DNA from: Syntrophomonas sp.
GTDB taxonomy: Bacteria; Bacillota; Syntrophomonadia; Syntrophomonadales; Syntrophomonadaceae
NCBI GenBank assembly: GCA_016841245.1
Contig: JAENZN010000016.1
Location: 29,218 to 93,217, forward strand
Length of the DNA: 64,000 nucleotides
Direction of reading: 5' to 3'
The position numbers and the translations under genes were made by a program. Under the pieces are notes generated by a model. It saw nothing but the letters and a program-made list of their open reading frames with translations, was not told the DNA's origin and did no database searches. Numbering within the stretch: the first letter of the stretch is position 1; each line of letters opens with the position of its first letter. Below, piece after piece: positions 1 to 8,945 of the stretch.

Positions 1-2614
1 CTGCCATTATTAAATTTTCCAGCATTCTCTTATTAATATGTCCCAGGTCCACCTGTAGACAAAAATCAAATAGTGATTTAAAAATCCTTTTTTTTCTGAT
101 ATTAACCATACTGCTTACCGCACTCAGCCCGACATTTTTTATAGCTCCCAAGCCAAAACGAATGCTATCCCCACTTACCGTAAAATTTTCATAACTCTCA
201 TTAATATCCGGCGGCAGTACTTTTATCCCCATCTGCTGGCACTCATGTAAATAGAAAACTACTTTGTCTTGATTGTCTATAACACTGCTCAAAAATGCAC
301 ACATATATTCTACTGGATAGTAGGTTTTTAAATAGGCAGTCTGGTATGAAATCATGGCATAGGCAGCTGAATGGCTCTTGTTAAAGCCATAACCGGCAAA
401 ACTTTCCATGATATCAAAGAGTCTTTCGGCCGTTACCTGGTCTATATTATTCCCGGCTGCTCCTTTAATAAATTTATCCCTTTGAGCCATCAGTTCTCCA
501 GCTTTTTTCTTTCCCATAGCTCTGCGCAAAACATCAGCTTCACCCATGGTGAAATTAGCACATACCCCTGCCACCTGCATAACTTGTTCCTGGTAGAGAA
601 CCACCCCATAAGTTTCCTGCAGTATTTCCTGCAGCACCGGATGTATATATTCTATCTCCTGACGCCCATGCTTACAGTTTATAAAATCTTCGACCATACC
701 GCTGCCCAGTGGACCTGGCCGGTATAAGGCTATAATTGCAATCAGGTCTTCAAAGCGACTGGGAGCCATTTCTTTTAATATTCTCCGCAGGCCAGCACTT
801 TCCAACTGAAATATTCCAATGGTATCCCCCTGGGATAACAAATGATAGACCTTTTCATCATCAAGGTTTATGTTATCAATATCTATATATTCTCCCCGAG
901 TTTTTTGGATGATTTCTATGGCCCGATAGATAACGGTTAAAGTCCTTAGTCCCAGGATATCCATTTTTAATAAACCAATATCCTCAACAGTTTCTTTGGC
1001 AAACTGGGTCACTACATGACCATCACTGGTTCTCTGCAGAGGCAGAATAGTGCTGAGATTTTCTTTCCCAATAACCACTCCGGCTGCATGGATCGAGGCA
1101 TGACGTGGCATCCCTTCCAGCGCCCGGGCAGTATCTATTATTTTGCGGGCTGTATAATCGCTGCCATAGATTTCAATAAGGTCGGGAGCAATGCTTAGCG
1201 CTCGGTCTAATGTAACCCCCAGTTCAGCTGGCACCATTTTAGCAATTTTATCCACTTCCCCATAGGGAACATCAAGTGCTCTTCCTACATCTCGTATAGC
1301 TGCCCGGGCTGCCATAGTACCAAAAGTAATAATCTGTGCCACCCGATCCGCTCCATATTTTTGTATAATGTAATCTATAACCTGATCTCTTTTATCAAAG
1401 CAAAAGTCTATATCAATATCCGGCATACTAACCCGTTCAGGATTTAGAAACCTTTCAAAAAGCAGTCCATATTTCAGCGGATTTATGGTAGTGATCCCTA
1501 GAACATAGGATACCATACTGCCAGCCGCCGAGCCCCGGCCCGGTCCTACCGCAATGTTGTTAGCACGAGCCCAGTTAATCAAGTCCTGCACAATTAAAAA
1601 ATAGGCCGCGAAACCCATATCGTTTATAACCTGGAGTTCAAAACCGACACGTTCATCAATCAACTGGTCTGGATCAGGGAACATTTCCCGGGTTTTATTC
1701 CATACCAATTCGCTCAGATAGCTTTCCGAAGTATATCCTGCTCCTACCTCAAAATGGGGCAGATGAAATGCACCAAATTCAAATTCCACATTGCATTTAT
1801 CAGCTATCACCATGGTATTAGTCAGGGCATCCGGCCGTTCTGGAAATAGCTGCTGCATTTCTTCCTGACTCTTTAGATAAAAGGCACTGCCGGGAGGAAA
1901 TCGCATACGCTGCTCATCACTTACTACCGATCCCGTCTGTATGCACAAAAGTACATCATGATAGGCGGCATCGTTTTTATTAATATAATGGGCATCATTA
2001 CTTGCTGCTACCGGTATGCCGGTCTCATCACTAATACGCGATAAAGCTTCACACACCCTTTTTTCTTCATCCATTCCATGATTCTGCAGCTCCAGATAAA
2101 AATTACCTGGTCCAAATATTTCCCGATATGCAAACGCAGTATTCCTGGCTTTTTCGTAATCCCCAGCCAAAATGGCCTGTGGTATCTCCCCGGCTATGCA
2201 TCCGGACAGGGCTATTAAACCCTGGCTGTACTGTGCTAAAATTTCCCGATCCACCCGGGGTTTGTAATAGAACCCTTCCAGGTAAGACCTGCTGACCAGC
2301 TGTACCAGGTTTTTATAACCCTGATCATTTTTACAAAGTAAAACCAGGTGATACATATTATCATCGATCCGGGCCTCTTTATCCAGGCGGCTCCTGGGAG
2401 CAACATATACCTCACACCCAATAATAGGTTTAATGCCCTGTTTCCTGGCGGCCCGGTAAAAGTCTATTACTCCATACAATACGCCATGGTCAGTAATGGC
2501 ACAAGCTGGCATGCCCAGCTCAGCTGTCCTGGCTACCATATCTTTTATTCGACAAGCACCATCCAACAGGCTGTACTCAGAATGGTTATGTAAATGCACA
2601 AAACCCGTATTCAT
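1..2614 (-). CDS. dnaE: DNA polymerase III alpha subunit, 3' end outside the window
   Basis: Replicative DNA polymerase catalytic subunit. The reverse strand reads open from an ATG at 2614, preceded by AGGAGA, to the window edge. This gives about 871 codons of a protein usually near 1,150, so the C-terminal part lies outside. Visible landmarks are the PHP-domain start FVHLHNHSEYS near residue 4, GPGRGSAAGS near residue 355, and the catalytic PDIDIDF near residue 400, which matches the metal-binding aspartates of DnaE-type (not PolC-type) polymerases. The last residues in the window, VDLGHINKRMLENL, are also DnaE-like. There is no upstream gene on this strand within 180 bp, so it probably has its own promoter. 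Confidence 0.95.
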   Translation of the reverse strand, partial: MNTGFVHLHNHSEYSLLDGACRIKDMVARTAELGMPACAITDHGVLYGVIDFYRAARKQGIKPIIGCEVYVAPRSRLDKEARIDDNMYHLVLLCKNDQGYKNLVQLVSRSYLEGFYYKPRVDREILAQYSQGLIALSGCIAGEIPQAILAGDYEKARNTAFAYREIFGPGNFYLELQNHGMDEEKRVCEALSRISDETGIPVAASNDAHYINKNDAAYHDVLLCIQTGSVVSDEQRMRFPPGSAFYLKSQEEMQQLFPERPDALTNTMVIADKCNVEFEFGAFHLPHFEVGAGYTSESYLSELVWNKTREMFPDPDQLIDERVGFELQVINDMGFAAYFLIVQDLINWARANNIAVGPGRGSAAGSMVSYVLGITTINPLKYGLLFERFLNPERVSMPDIDIDFCFDKRDQVIDYIIQKYGADRVAQIITFGTMAARAAIRDVGRALDVPYGEVDKIAKMVPAELGVTLDRALSIAPDLIEIYGSDYTARKIIDTARALEGMPRHASIHAAGVVIGKENLSTILPLQRTSDGHVVTQFAKETVEDIGLLKMDILGLRTLTVIYRAIEIIQKTRGEYIDIDNINLDDEKVYHLLSQGDTIGIFQLESAGLRRILKEMAPSRFEDLIAIIALYRPGPLGSGMVEDFINCKHGRQEIEYIHPVLQEILQETYGVVLYQEQVMQVAGVCANFTMGEADVLRRAMGKKKAGELMAQRDKFIKGAAGNNIDQVTAERLFDIMESFAGYGFNKSHSAAYAMISYQTAYLKTYYPVEYMCAFLSSVIDNQDKVVFYLHECQQMGIKVLPPDINESYENFTVSGDSIRFGLGAIKNVGLSAVSSMVNIRKKRIFKSLFDFCLQVDLGHINKRMLENLIMA

Positions 2615-2655
2615 TATAATTCTCCTCTTGCTACTATTTAATCCTCAGCTTTTGC

Positions 2656-2728
2656 ACCAGGCAAATATCATGCCTGGTCAGAGCAATGAGCCCACAGGAC
2701 CACCCCGTCGGGGGCAGTGCCCGACGGG
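2656..2728. other. Two perfect hairpins in the dnaE / ybaK-like gap
   Basis: The 187-bp gap between dnaE and the next gene holds two perfect inverted repeats. One is 2656-2663 with 2671-2678 (8-bp stem, 7-nt loop). The other is 2704-2712 with 2720-2728 (9-bp GC-rich stem, 7-nt loop). Neither is followed by a T-run on either strand, so they are not classic terminators. On the minus strand they lie between the YbaK-like gene and dnaE and could shape the dnaE leader. Confidence 0.5.
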
Positions 2729-2801
2729 TGACAGCGGGACCAGGTTTAATGTTCACTAACCTGCCCTTACTATTATGTCAACTATAAAACTTAGTTGATG
2801 A

Positions 2802-3266
2802 TCAAAATGATACCTGACAGGCCTTCCCCCCGGTTACCTCTATAAGCTGCTGATAACTGATAGGCACAGCCGTATTTGCTGTCCCGGCTGCTGCATATAC
2901 CACATCGTATCTCTTGAGACTTTCATCTAGAAAAACAGTAACTGGCGTCTTTAAAGCAAAGGGGCATACTCCGCCGATATGGAATCCAGTAACTTCCTGA
3001 ACTTCATTTTCGTTGGCCATACGCACTTTGGAACCTACCAGTTCCTTGACCGCTTTGCTGTCAATCTTAACATCACCGGTAGAAACCACCATTATGTAAT
3101 CATCCTTTTTACTTTTAAAAAGCATGGATTTAGCAATTTGTCCCACCTCAGTGCCCAGGGCCTGAGCAGCCAGATATGATGTGCTGGTATCCTGCTCAAA
3201 TTCCAAGATACGAATTGCCGGGTTTTTAGCCTGCAAGAACACTCTTACTCTTTCAATTTCTGTCAT
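2802..3266 (-). CDS. YbaK/EbsC-family aminoacyl-tRNA deacylase
   Basis: A 154-residue single-domain protein of the YbaK/ProX/EbsC editing family. Members hydrolyse mischarged aminoacyl-tRNAs in trans, mostly Cys- or Ala-tRNA(Pro). The family pattern is visible: the lysine segment QIAKSMLFKSK near residue 43 and GFHIGGVCPFAL near residue 94, where the glycine-rich loop forms the active site. Length is normal for the free-standing form. It is probably a single gene; the start ATG at 3266 has only a weak upstream purine stretch. The substrate cannot be assigned from sequence alone. Confidence 0.85.
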   Translation of the reverse strand: MTEIERVRVFLQAKNPAIRILEFEQDTSTSYLAAQALGTEVGQIAKSMLFKSKKDDYIMVVSTGDVKIDSKAVKELVGSKVRMANENEVQEVTGFHIGGVCPFALKTPVTVFLDESLKRYDVVYAAAGTANTAVPISYQQLIEVTGGKACQVSF

Positions 3267-3512
3267 ATTCTTTAATCACCCACCATTGCATAATTTTAAC
3301 TATAAGTATAATTATAAACCAATACGCCCAGATATAAATAACTTAACTTAAACCAGGCGAGTATTAAGCCTGCTCAGAGCAAGGAAGGTAAGGCGACTCC
3401 TAACCCTTTCACCATCTTTTTGGGAAAGCACAGCTTATTTAGATATGACTACCTCCAGCCGCCAGTTAAGACCGGCTGACGGCGGGAGTAGGCTTAATTC
3501 TCGCCCTTTCGA

Positions 3513-3552
3513 GCTTAAAATCCCCGGACTATGCAAACGCATAGTCCGGGGA
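3513..3552 (-). terminator. Rho-independent terminator after the SASP gene
   Basis: A near-perfect hairpin with arms 3521-3534 and 3539-3552 around an AAAC loop. On the minus strand it is followed by a short TTTT run. It sits 14 bp past the stop of the SASP gene. Confidence 0.8.
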
Positions 3553-3565
3553 TACAGATCGCATC

Positions 3566-3760
3566 CTATTCTTCTCGCCGCTTCTTTTCCTTCAATCGCT
3601 TGCTCATTATACCTCCTATCCTTCCACAGGCGGCATTACTCATAGATTCCCAGCCATCTTTTTCGATTTGTTCCCATATGCCAAGCTCTCTGGCAATCTC
3701 AATTTTCATTAAATCATTTTCCGTAAGCGGTTTTTTCTTTTTTTTGCTTTTTTTTCCCAT
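3566..3760 (-). CDS. Small acid-soluble spore protein (alpha/beta-type related)
   Basis: A 64-residue basic protein with a lysine-rich N-terminus (MGKKSKKKKK). The core IEIARELGIWEQIEKDGW followed by GRIGGIMSKRL matches the alpha/beta-type SASP signature (EIA.ELG ... G.IGG.M.K.L). SASPs coat DNA in the forespore and protect it. The lysine-rich start and the divergent middle resemble the atypical SASPs of anaerobic Clostridia. GGGGTG serves as ribosome site. The gene follows the HAD gene by 63 bp and has its own terminator. It supports an endospore-forming host. Confidence 0.8.
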   Translation of the reverse strand: MGKKSKKKKKPLTENDLMKIEIARELGIWEQIEKDGWESMSNAACGRIGGIMSKRLKEKKRREE

Positions 3761-3823
3761 AATTCACCCCACCACAGATAAATCTATTACTAGTAATTTC
3801 CCCCGGCGGCGGGTCTCTTTATT

Positions 3824-4531
3824 CTATATATTTTTTAGGAAATTAAACAATTGCTGTAGTTCTCCTTGCCAATCAGCCTGCATGCCGTCCCCTTTATCAA
3901 TTAACATATTATCAACTAAAAAAGTCTTCATCCCTATCTGCCCGGCAACCAGATCTTCGCCGGCATCATTGCCTATCATAAGGCAATTATCAGCTTTAAC
4001 TCCAATCACTTCACATATTTCCTGATAATAACTGGGATGAGGTTTACAGTAATGCATGTTCTCATAGGAGGTAATAAAATCATAATCAAAATGTCCTACT
4101 CCCGCCCAATTAAGCCGGTTTTCTATAGCAGTCAACGGAAAGACTGAATTGGTTGCTATAACAATCTTAAGCTTTCGCTTAAAAAGATCTTCCATCATCT
4201 GCTGCACTCCAGGAAATGGCTGGCAAAATACATTTAGTTGGGGAAAGTCTTCTCTGTAAAATGTATCAAAAAACCGGCTGAATTCTTCTGGAGGATAAGG
4301 CCAACTGCGATAGAAATCTTCAAAGAAAACCTCTTCGTTGGTTTTATCAGGATCAGTATTGGCAATCATCTTTTCGGTTGAGACCCAAATCTGCTGTACC
4401 AGCCGATCCGCTCCCTGGTATCCAAGATCCCTGGCCTTGGAGGCCATTCTGCCAAAATACTTGGGTAAAAAATAATCCATATCTATATTCAATAAAGTGC
4501 CATCCAGATCAAAAAGTAATGCTTCAAACAT
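3824..4531 (-). CDS. HAD-superfamily hydrolase (subfamily IA)
   Basis: A 235-residue cytoplasmic haloacid-dehalogenase-fold phosphatase. Motif I is FDLDGTLL near residue 7 (nucleophile Asp), motif II is VIATNS, motif III is the lysine in CKPHPSYY, and motif IV is MIGNDAGEDLVAG. A helical cap occupies roughly residues 20-100, as in subfamily IA (phosphoglycolate-phosphatase-like). The substrate is unknown. Its start ATG follows AAGGAG and lies 23 bp after the AhpD-like gene, so the two form an operon. Confidence 0.85.
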   Translation of the reverse strand: MFEALLFDLDGTLLNIDMDYFLPKYFGRMASKARDLGYQGADRLVQQIWVSTEKMIANTDPDKTNEEVFFEDFYRSWPYPPEEFSRFFDTFYREDFPQLNVFCQPFPGVQQMMEDLFKRKLKIVIATNSVFPLTAIENRLNWAGVGHFDYDFITSYENMHYCKPHPSYYQEICEVIGVKADNCLMIGNDAGEDLVAGQIGMKTFLVDNMLIDKGDGMQADWQGELQQLFNFLKNI

Positions 4532-4554
4532 CGGCTAAACTCTCCTTTTCACTA

Positions 4555-4854
4555 CTAATCAAAAGCATGCAATGAGGTTTTGATCACGTCCATTCCACTT
4601 ACATAATATGCCAGGCGCAGTACTTCTCTAATTTCTTCTTCGGACGCCCCGGCTTCCCTGGCCTGTTCTGCCAGGACTCTAACCCCCTGCTCGGAATTCT
4701 TAGCGGCATCCAGAGCCAGTACCACCAGATAAGTGGTTTTGGCATCCAGGGCTCTAGTCTGCATAGCCGACTCCACCACTCCCTTTACCACCGGAAAAAA
4801 ATCTGGATCCCTTTTTCGCAATTCCTCAACAAACCATGGTAATTTAACATCCAT
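4555..4854 (-). CDS. Carboxymuconolactone decarboxylase / AhpD-like protein without CXXC
   Basis: A 99-residue all-helical protein of the CMD/AhpD fold. The AhpD-like pattern is clear: LVVLALDAAKNSEQGVRVLA then EEIREVLRLAYYVSGM. At the place where peroxidase members carry the redox pair CXXC, this protein reads AAKNSEQGV with no cysteine. A disulfide-exchange role is therefore unlikely; a decarboxylase-like or structural role remains open. AGGAGGT precedes the ATG. It is first gene of a pair with the HAD hydrolase. Confidence 0.75.
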   Translation of the reverse strand: MDVKLPWFVEELRKRDPDFFPVVKGVVESAMQTRALDAKTTYLVVLALDAAKNSEQGVRVLAEQAREAGASEEEIREVLRLAYYVSGMDVIKTSLHAFD

Positions 4855-5028
4855 TCCCCTACCTCCTGAAAGTCCTATTATAAGAGATTCTAATTCATAT
4901 TATAAATCACCTGCGGTGGTAAATAAAACCAGAGAGTTAATCTTTTTTTATTTTTTTATTATCAAAAGAAGGAATTTATGGAAATATATAGAAATTATTT
5001 ATTGTTGATTTAATGAAGGAGGTTGTTT

Positions 5029-6222
5029 ATGTTTTTTACATTTCTTAATAAGGACAAGGCCAATTTCCCTGATTTATCCCTTTTTCTGCAATATACACCA
5101 GAGGAAGTTCTTTTTTACTATTATAACTCACACCTTACCATAACATTAGATACTTATAAGCAGCTGAAAATAGAAGCTGAATCCGAGGAAGACACCCTTT
5201 CTCCCTGCCGTCAGTGGTTAGAACTGCTGGACGGAGAACTGGACGTATTGAAGGATATAGATACCCTGATTAGTAATAAATATATTTCCATAATCGGGCC
5301 GTATTATTATCCTTTCAGTAACACTCGCTTCTATTTTAACAAACACCTACCTGCCAACGTCAAGCAAATAACAGCCAGTGATTTTACTACTATTATGTCA
5401 CTGGAATTCCTCGATCCCATGAATCGTGAGATTTTAGATTATCACAAAAGCCGCAAGAGCACTAAAAAAGGTCATAAAAATAAGGACGATCTAATCAAAG
5501 ATATAAATATGTGCATTATCGCCCTGCAAGATACGGAGAAAGTTAATAAGCATATCAATTACTTGAATAAATTGCTGGAATTACGCTATGCCATCGTTAA
5601 TATTGAAAACCTGTGGCCGGAGGAACCGGATATTTTACCCGAAAAACCTCAAAAGGTAGAATGCGAGCACTCGTCTGGCGGAAACTTGATCCCTTTTAAT
5701 ACCCTAAAATCACGCCGAAAAAGGAAAGGCGAGGAAGAAGACAGCAGCAGTTTTAATCACCAGATGAAAATATATCTTCTCCAATATCGGGAATACGAGA
5801 AAGCCTGTGATCGTTACAAAACTATTTTGGGGGAATGGGAAGACTTCTGTTCCGACTTTACCGAACGTTGTTATGTGGATATAGAAATTACCGAATCGAA
5901 ATTAAAAAATGCCCAGAAAAACTTGAGAATATATAATAACATAATAAGCAAATCTCTTATCCACACTGATTACCAGGATATTAAGAGTTTAACCATATTT
6001 AAGCATTACCTGGAAACGGGCAGAGCTAATGATTTACAGGATTGTATGAATCTGTATGAAGAAGAAGTCCACTGGGACGAAATTAAAGCCAGCCAGGAAA
6101 GAATAGAAAATACTATCTATTTTCTACAGAATAGTGATGATAATACTAGATTGGCCAATGACCATATTGAACGACTGCTGAAGAAAATCAATGACCGTTC
6201 TCATGATTCGATAAGAGTATAA
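5029..6222 (+). CDS. Unknown charged, helix-rich protein
   Basis: I do not recognise this 397-residue protein. It is very rich in Glu, Lys, Asp and Asn and looks largely alpha-helical. Probable coiled-coil stretches lie near residues 150-205 and 280-390. A basic patch RRKRKGEEEDSSS sits around residue 232. No signal peptide or membrane segment is visible. The chosen ATG lies 6 nt after a strong AAGGAGG; a TTG at 5023 is too close to it. Transcribed alone; its stop directly abuts the stop of the convergent rhomboid gene. Confidence 0.7.
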   Translation: MFFTFLNKDKANFPDLSLFLQYTPEEVLFYYYNSHLTITLDTYKQLKIEAESEEDTLSPCRQWLELLDGELDVLKDIDTLISNKYISIIGPYYYPFSNTRFYFNKHLPANVKQITASDFTTIMSLEFLDPMNREILDYHKSRKSTKKGHKNKDDLIKDINMCIIALQDTEKVNKHINYLNKLLELRYAIVNIENLWPEEPDILPEKPQKVECEHSSGGNLIPFNTLKSRRKRKGEEEDSSSFNHQMKIYLLQYREYEKACDRYKTILGEWEDFCSDFTERCYVDIEITESKLKNAQKNLRIYNNIISKSLIHTDYQDIKSLTIFKHYLETGRANDLQDCMNLYEEEVHWDEIKASQERIENTIYFLQNSDDNTRLANDHIERLLKKINDRSHDSIRV

Positions 6223-6882
6223 TTATGTGGGCTGTGGTTCCTCACGCAAAAAAGCTCGATATAAAATCATACCTGCCCCGAAACCACCTATATGAGCCCA
6301 AAAGGCAATTTGGCCACAGGAATTGGCCGAAATAATATCTGCTGTACCGCAGTATAACTGGGATAAACCCCAAAATCCAAGGTAAATCCAGGCGGGCAAG
6401 TTTAGAAGAAAAATCGGAGGTATGTAAGTAAGTATTTTTGCCTGCCGGAACATTAAGAAATAGGCTCCCATAACCCCTGCTACCGCGCCAGAAGCGCCAA
6501 CTACAGGGATATCGGAGCCAGGGTTAATAAAATAATGAGTAAGTCCTGCTACCATGCCGCACAAAAGGTAAAAGATAAAAAATCGGCCGGAGCCCATATA
6601 ATCTTCAATGTTATCGCCAAATAACCACAAAATCCACATGTTACCGATAACATGCATCCAGCCTCCATGAAGAAACATGGAGGTCACTATAGGATAAAAA
6701 CCTAGCGGGGATATCTGCTCTTTAAGGAAAGCTGGAACCAGGCCAAATACATAAACCAGATCACTAAGACCCTGGGGTCCAGCAGCTGTTTCCATGACAA
6801 ATATTATGATGTTTATGATTATTAACGTTACTGTTATCACAGGGAAAGACCGGCTGGGGGTACTATCTCTTAATGGAAACAA
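6223..6882 (-). CDS. Rhomboid-family intramembrane serine protease
   Basis: A polytopic membrane protein that cleaves transmembrane substrates. Catalytic Ser is in VVGASGAVAG and catalytic His in AHIGGFGAGM; HVIGNMWILWLFGDNIED carries the conserved His/Asn of helix 2. About six membrane segments are visible. I place the start at the TTG at 6882 because AGGAGA lies about 9 nt upstream and the protein then begins MFPLRDSTPSR, the usual cytoplasmic lead of this subfamily (IPLRD..PSR). A longer GTG start at 6933 has no ribosome site. Confidence 0.88.
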   Translation of the reverse strand: MFPLRDSTPSRSFPVITVTLIIINIIIFVMETAAGPQGLSDLVYVFGLVPAFLKEQISPLGFYPIVTSMFLHGGWMHVIGNMWILWLFGDNIEDYMGSGRFFIFYLLCGMVAGLTHYFINPGSDIPVVGASGAVAGVMGAYFLMFRQAKILTYIPPIFLLNLPAWIYLGFWGLSQLYCGTADIISANSCGQIAFWAHIGGFGAGMILYRAFLREEPQPT

Positions 6883-7055
6883 ATTAATGGATCTCCTTAT
6901 TTTATTTTTTTCCGAGTAATTTAAAAATAACACAAATTAAAGTCCAATGCACCTGGTTTACTCATTATGCAGTTAGTATTTTACATTAGAATGTAATAAT
7001 TACCAGTATATTTCATTTATAATAAAAGCAGTACTCTACATACCCAATACGTTTT

Positions 7056-7071
7056 AATGCTTTTCAGCATT
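7056..7071. promoter_or_regulatory. Inverted repeat AATGC-N6-GCATT, copy 1 (putative activator site)
   Basis: The sequence is a 5-bp palindrome AATGC/GCATT with a 6-bp spacer. It is one of three identical-arm copies upstream of the -24/-12 promoter, centred about 202 bp before the expected start of transcription. That distance is typical for a sigma-54 enhancer-binding protein. The presumed binder is the activator at 11204-13297 (inference). Confidence 0.6.
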
Positions 7072-7132
7072 AATTCAATGTGTTCGCAGATTCGCTTTTA
7101 TAAAAGCCCTATTGAAGACAGCTCTTCGAAGT

Positions 7133-7148
7133 AATGCATTTATGCATT
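7133..7148. promoter_or_regulatory. Inverted repeat AATGC-N6-GCATT, copy 2
   Basis: Same arms and spacer as copy 1. Its start is 22 bp from copy 3, about two helical turns, so both would face the same side of the DNA. Centre is about 125 bp before the expected transcription start. Confidence 0.6.
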
Positions 7149-7154
7149 TTGTTC

Positions 7155-7170
7155 AATGCTTTTTCGCATT
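7155..7170. promoter_or_regulatory. Inverted repeat AATGC-N6-GCATT, copy 3
   Basis: Same arms and spacer as copies 1 and 2. Centre is about 103 bp before the expected transcription start, which leaves room for DNA looping to the -24/-12 promoter. Confidence 0.6.
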
Positions 7171-7239
7171 ATATCTTTTTAGCATCGGTTGCTACCCTGA
7201 CCGAACCCCATTTTTATCACAATATTTCCTGCCAATTCC

Positions 7240-7256
7240 TGGCATACATATTGCAT
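7240..7256 (+). promoter_or_regulatory. Sigma-54 (-24/-12) promoter of the beta-oxidation genes
   Basis: TGGCATACATATTGCAT has the invariant GG (7241-7242) and GC (7253-7254) exactly 10 bp apart, within TGGCA...TTGCA context. This is a near-consensus sigma-54 site on the plus strand. It lies upstream of the thiolase gene and near a sigma-54-dependent activator gene, which together make it convincing. Confidence 0.85.
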
Positions 7257-7606
7257 ATTCGTTTTTAGAGAAAAAATGATGACTGCTTCTTAATATAATT
7301 TCAGCCAATATATCACAGCATTAATTGTTATAAACAGAACAGGATAGGCAGACTATCTTATGGGTTTATTACTGTTAATATGCCAGCCAGCAGTGTTTCT
7401 GGAAGGCCTGTGAGGTGGACTGGGACAGAACAGGAAGCAGTTAGTATTCATAGTCAGTAAATATATTAACAGTTCACAAAAGGGGGGGATAATTTAATTA
7501 TTGGGCTGAACAGCGCAGTAAATATTACTTGCGAATGTCTTTAACAGCCAAAAAAGGGGTTTGGGATTATGTTTTCATTTATATGAGAAGGAGAGGTGGA
7601 CAAATA

Positions 7607-8797
7607 GTGTCAAGAGAAGTAGTTGTTGCGGGTCTGTGTCGTACACCGATAGGCACTTTCGGGGGTACGCTGAAAGACACTAAAACTGTGGAACTTGGTA
7701 GAATAGTAATGGTTGAAGCCATGAAAAGGTCTGGGATTAAACCGGAACAGATAGAGGAAGTAATCTTTGGATGTGTATTACAGGGGGGACAGGGACAAAA
7801 CGTTGCCCGCCAGTCTATGATACATGCCGGAATCCCCAAGGAAATTACCGCGTTTACTATTAACAAAGTATGCGCTTCTGGAATGAGAGCAGTTCAGCTG
7901 GCAGCCCAGGTTATTAAAGCCGGAGATGCTGACATTATTATGGCCGGCGGAATGGAATGTATGAGTGCTCATCCCTATTACCTGCCTAATGCCCGCTGGG
8001 GCTACAGAATGAATATGGTAAAAGGTGATCTCATAGACGGCATGGTTTATGACGGATTGTGGGAAATATTCAACGGTTACCATATGGGGATTACCGCAGA
8101 AAACATAGTGGAACAGTACGGCTTAACCCGTGAAGAGCAGGATGATTTTGGTTACAGGAGTCAGGTTAGAACAGCCGAAGCTATTGCTGCAGGCAAGTTT
8201 AAAGACGAAATTGTACCGGTAGTTATTAAAGGCAAAAAAGGTGATAAAGTATTTGACACTGATGAGCATCCCCGAATGGCTACCCGTGAACAAATGGCCA
8301 AACTGGGTACTGCCTTTAAGAAAAACGGAACTGTTACTGCAGGAAGTTCATCAGGTATAAATGATGGTGCTGCTGCTATGATCGTAATGTCCAAAGAAAA
8401 AGCTGATGAACTGGGAATCAAACCGATGGCTAAAATCATCAGCTATGCTTCTGGCGGCGTAGATCCTTCGGTTATGGGATTAGGTCCCATTCCAGCTACT
8501 AAGAAAGCTCTGGCCAAAGCTGGTATGACCGTTGATGATATTGACCTTATCGAAGCCAATGAAGCATTTGCGTCACAGTCACTAGCTGTGGCCAGAGATT
8601 GCGGATGGGCTGATAAGATGGAAAAAGTCAATGTAAACGGCGGAGCTATTGCTCTGGGTCATCCGATTGGCTGCTCTGGAGCCAGGATCATAGTTACCCT
8701 GCTGTATGAGATGCAGAAACGCAATCTTAAAACCGGCCTGGCAACTCTCTGTATAGGCGGCGGTATGGGATGTACCACTATTTTTGAAATGCTCTAA
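7607..8797 (+). CDS. Acetyl-CoA acetyltransferase (thiolase)
   Basis: A 396-residue thiolase that cleaves acetoacetyl-CoA (or longer 3-ketoacyl-CoA) to acetyl-CoA in beta-oxidation, or runs in reverse. The catalytic residues are visible at their standard places: Cys89 in [11 protein letters not shown], His352 in [10 protein letters not shown], Cys382 in LCIGGGMG. I choose GTG 7607 because GGAGAGGTGG lies just upstream and the protein then starts [15 protein letters not shown] as in the family; an in-frame start at 7529 would add 26 unrelated residues. Controlled by the sigma-54 promoter 340 bp upstream. It is followed by an acyl-CoA dehydrogenase 148 bp downstream, consistent with butyrate or longer fatty-acid oxidation. 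Confidence 0.93.
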   Translation: MSREVVVAGLCRTPIGTFGGTLKDTKTVELGRIVMVEAMKRSGIKPEQIEEVIFGCVLQGGQGQNVARQSMIHAGIPKEITAFTINKVCASGMRAVQLAAQVIKAGDADIIMAGGMECMSAHPYYLPNARWGYRMNMVKGDLIDGMVYDGLWEIFNGYHMGITAENIVEQYGLTREEQDDFGYRSQVRTAEAIAAGKFKDEIVPVVIKGKKGDKVFDTDEHPRMATREQMAKLGTAFKKNGTVTAGSSSGINDGAAAMIVMSKEKADELGIKPMAKIISYASGGVDPSVMGLGPIPATKKALAKAGMTVDDIDLIEANEAFASQSLAVARDCGWADKMEKVNVNGGAIALGHPIGCSGARIIVTLLYEMQKRNLKTGLATLCIGGGMGCTTIFEML

Positions 8798-8833
8798 CTC
8801 TGTGGTAAATATGTAAGATGATAAGCGTTATCA

Positions 8834-8904
8834 TACGGGTGCTAATGTAGTTTACTTATAACAGATGGCCGGTCGGATCGAAGGCGCTGGCCAATTCCCG
8901 GCCA
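8834..8904. other. Palindromes between thiolase and acyl-CoA dehydrogenase
   Basis: Between the two genes are GTTATCA-type symmetry (ATGATAA GCG TTATCAT around 8818-8834) and an ATGGCCG...CGGCCAT pair near 8864-8904. There is no T-run, so these may be mRNA-processing or stabilising structures rather than terminators. Function is unknown. Confidence 0.35.
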
Positions 8905-8945
8905 TTTGTCACGAATTATAAATAAAAAAAATAGGAGGAGTTGTA

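Larger units (their letters stand above)
6883..7606. other. Long intergenic region with sigma-54 control elements
   Basis: About 720 bp without a supported gene. It contains three 16-bp inverted repeats (7056-7170), one degenerate relative at 7077-7092, and a -24/-12 promoter at 7240-7256. From the expected start of transcription (about 7266) to the thiolase GTG at 7607 there is a ~340-nt leader. I see no open frame with a ribosome site in it and no clear riboswitch. Confidence 0.6.

Noticed and set aside
3531..4025. 164-residue plus-strand frame over the SASP and HAD genes
   Set aside because: It spans a terminator and two genes on the other strand, with no ribosome site.
7077..7092. Fourth AATGC-N6-GCATT copy (AATGT...AGATT)
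   Set aside because: Too degenerate to call a site, though it lies 21 bp from copy 1, echoing the 22-bp spacing of copies 2 and 3.
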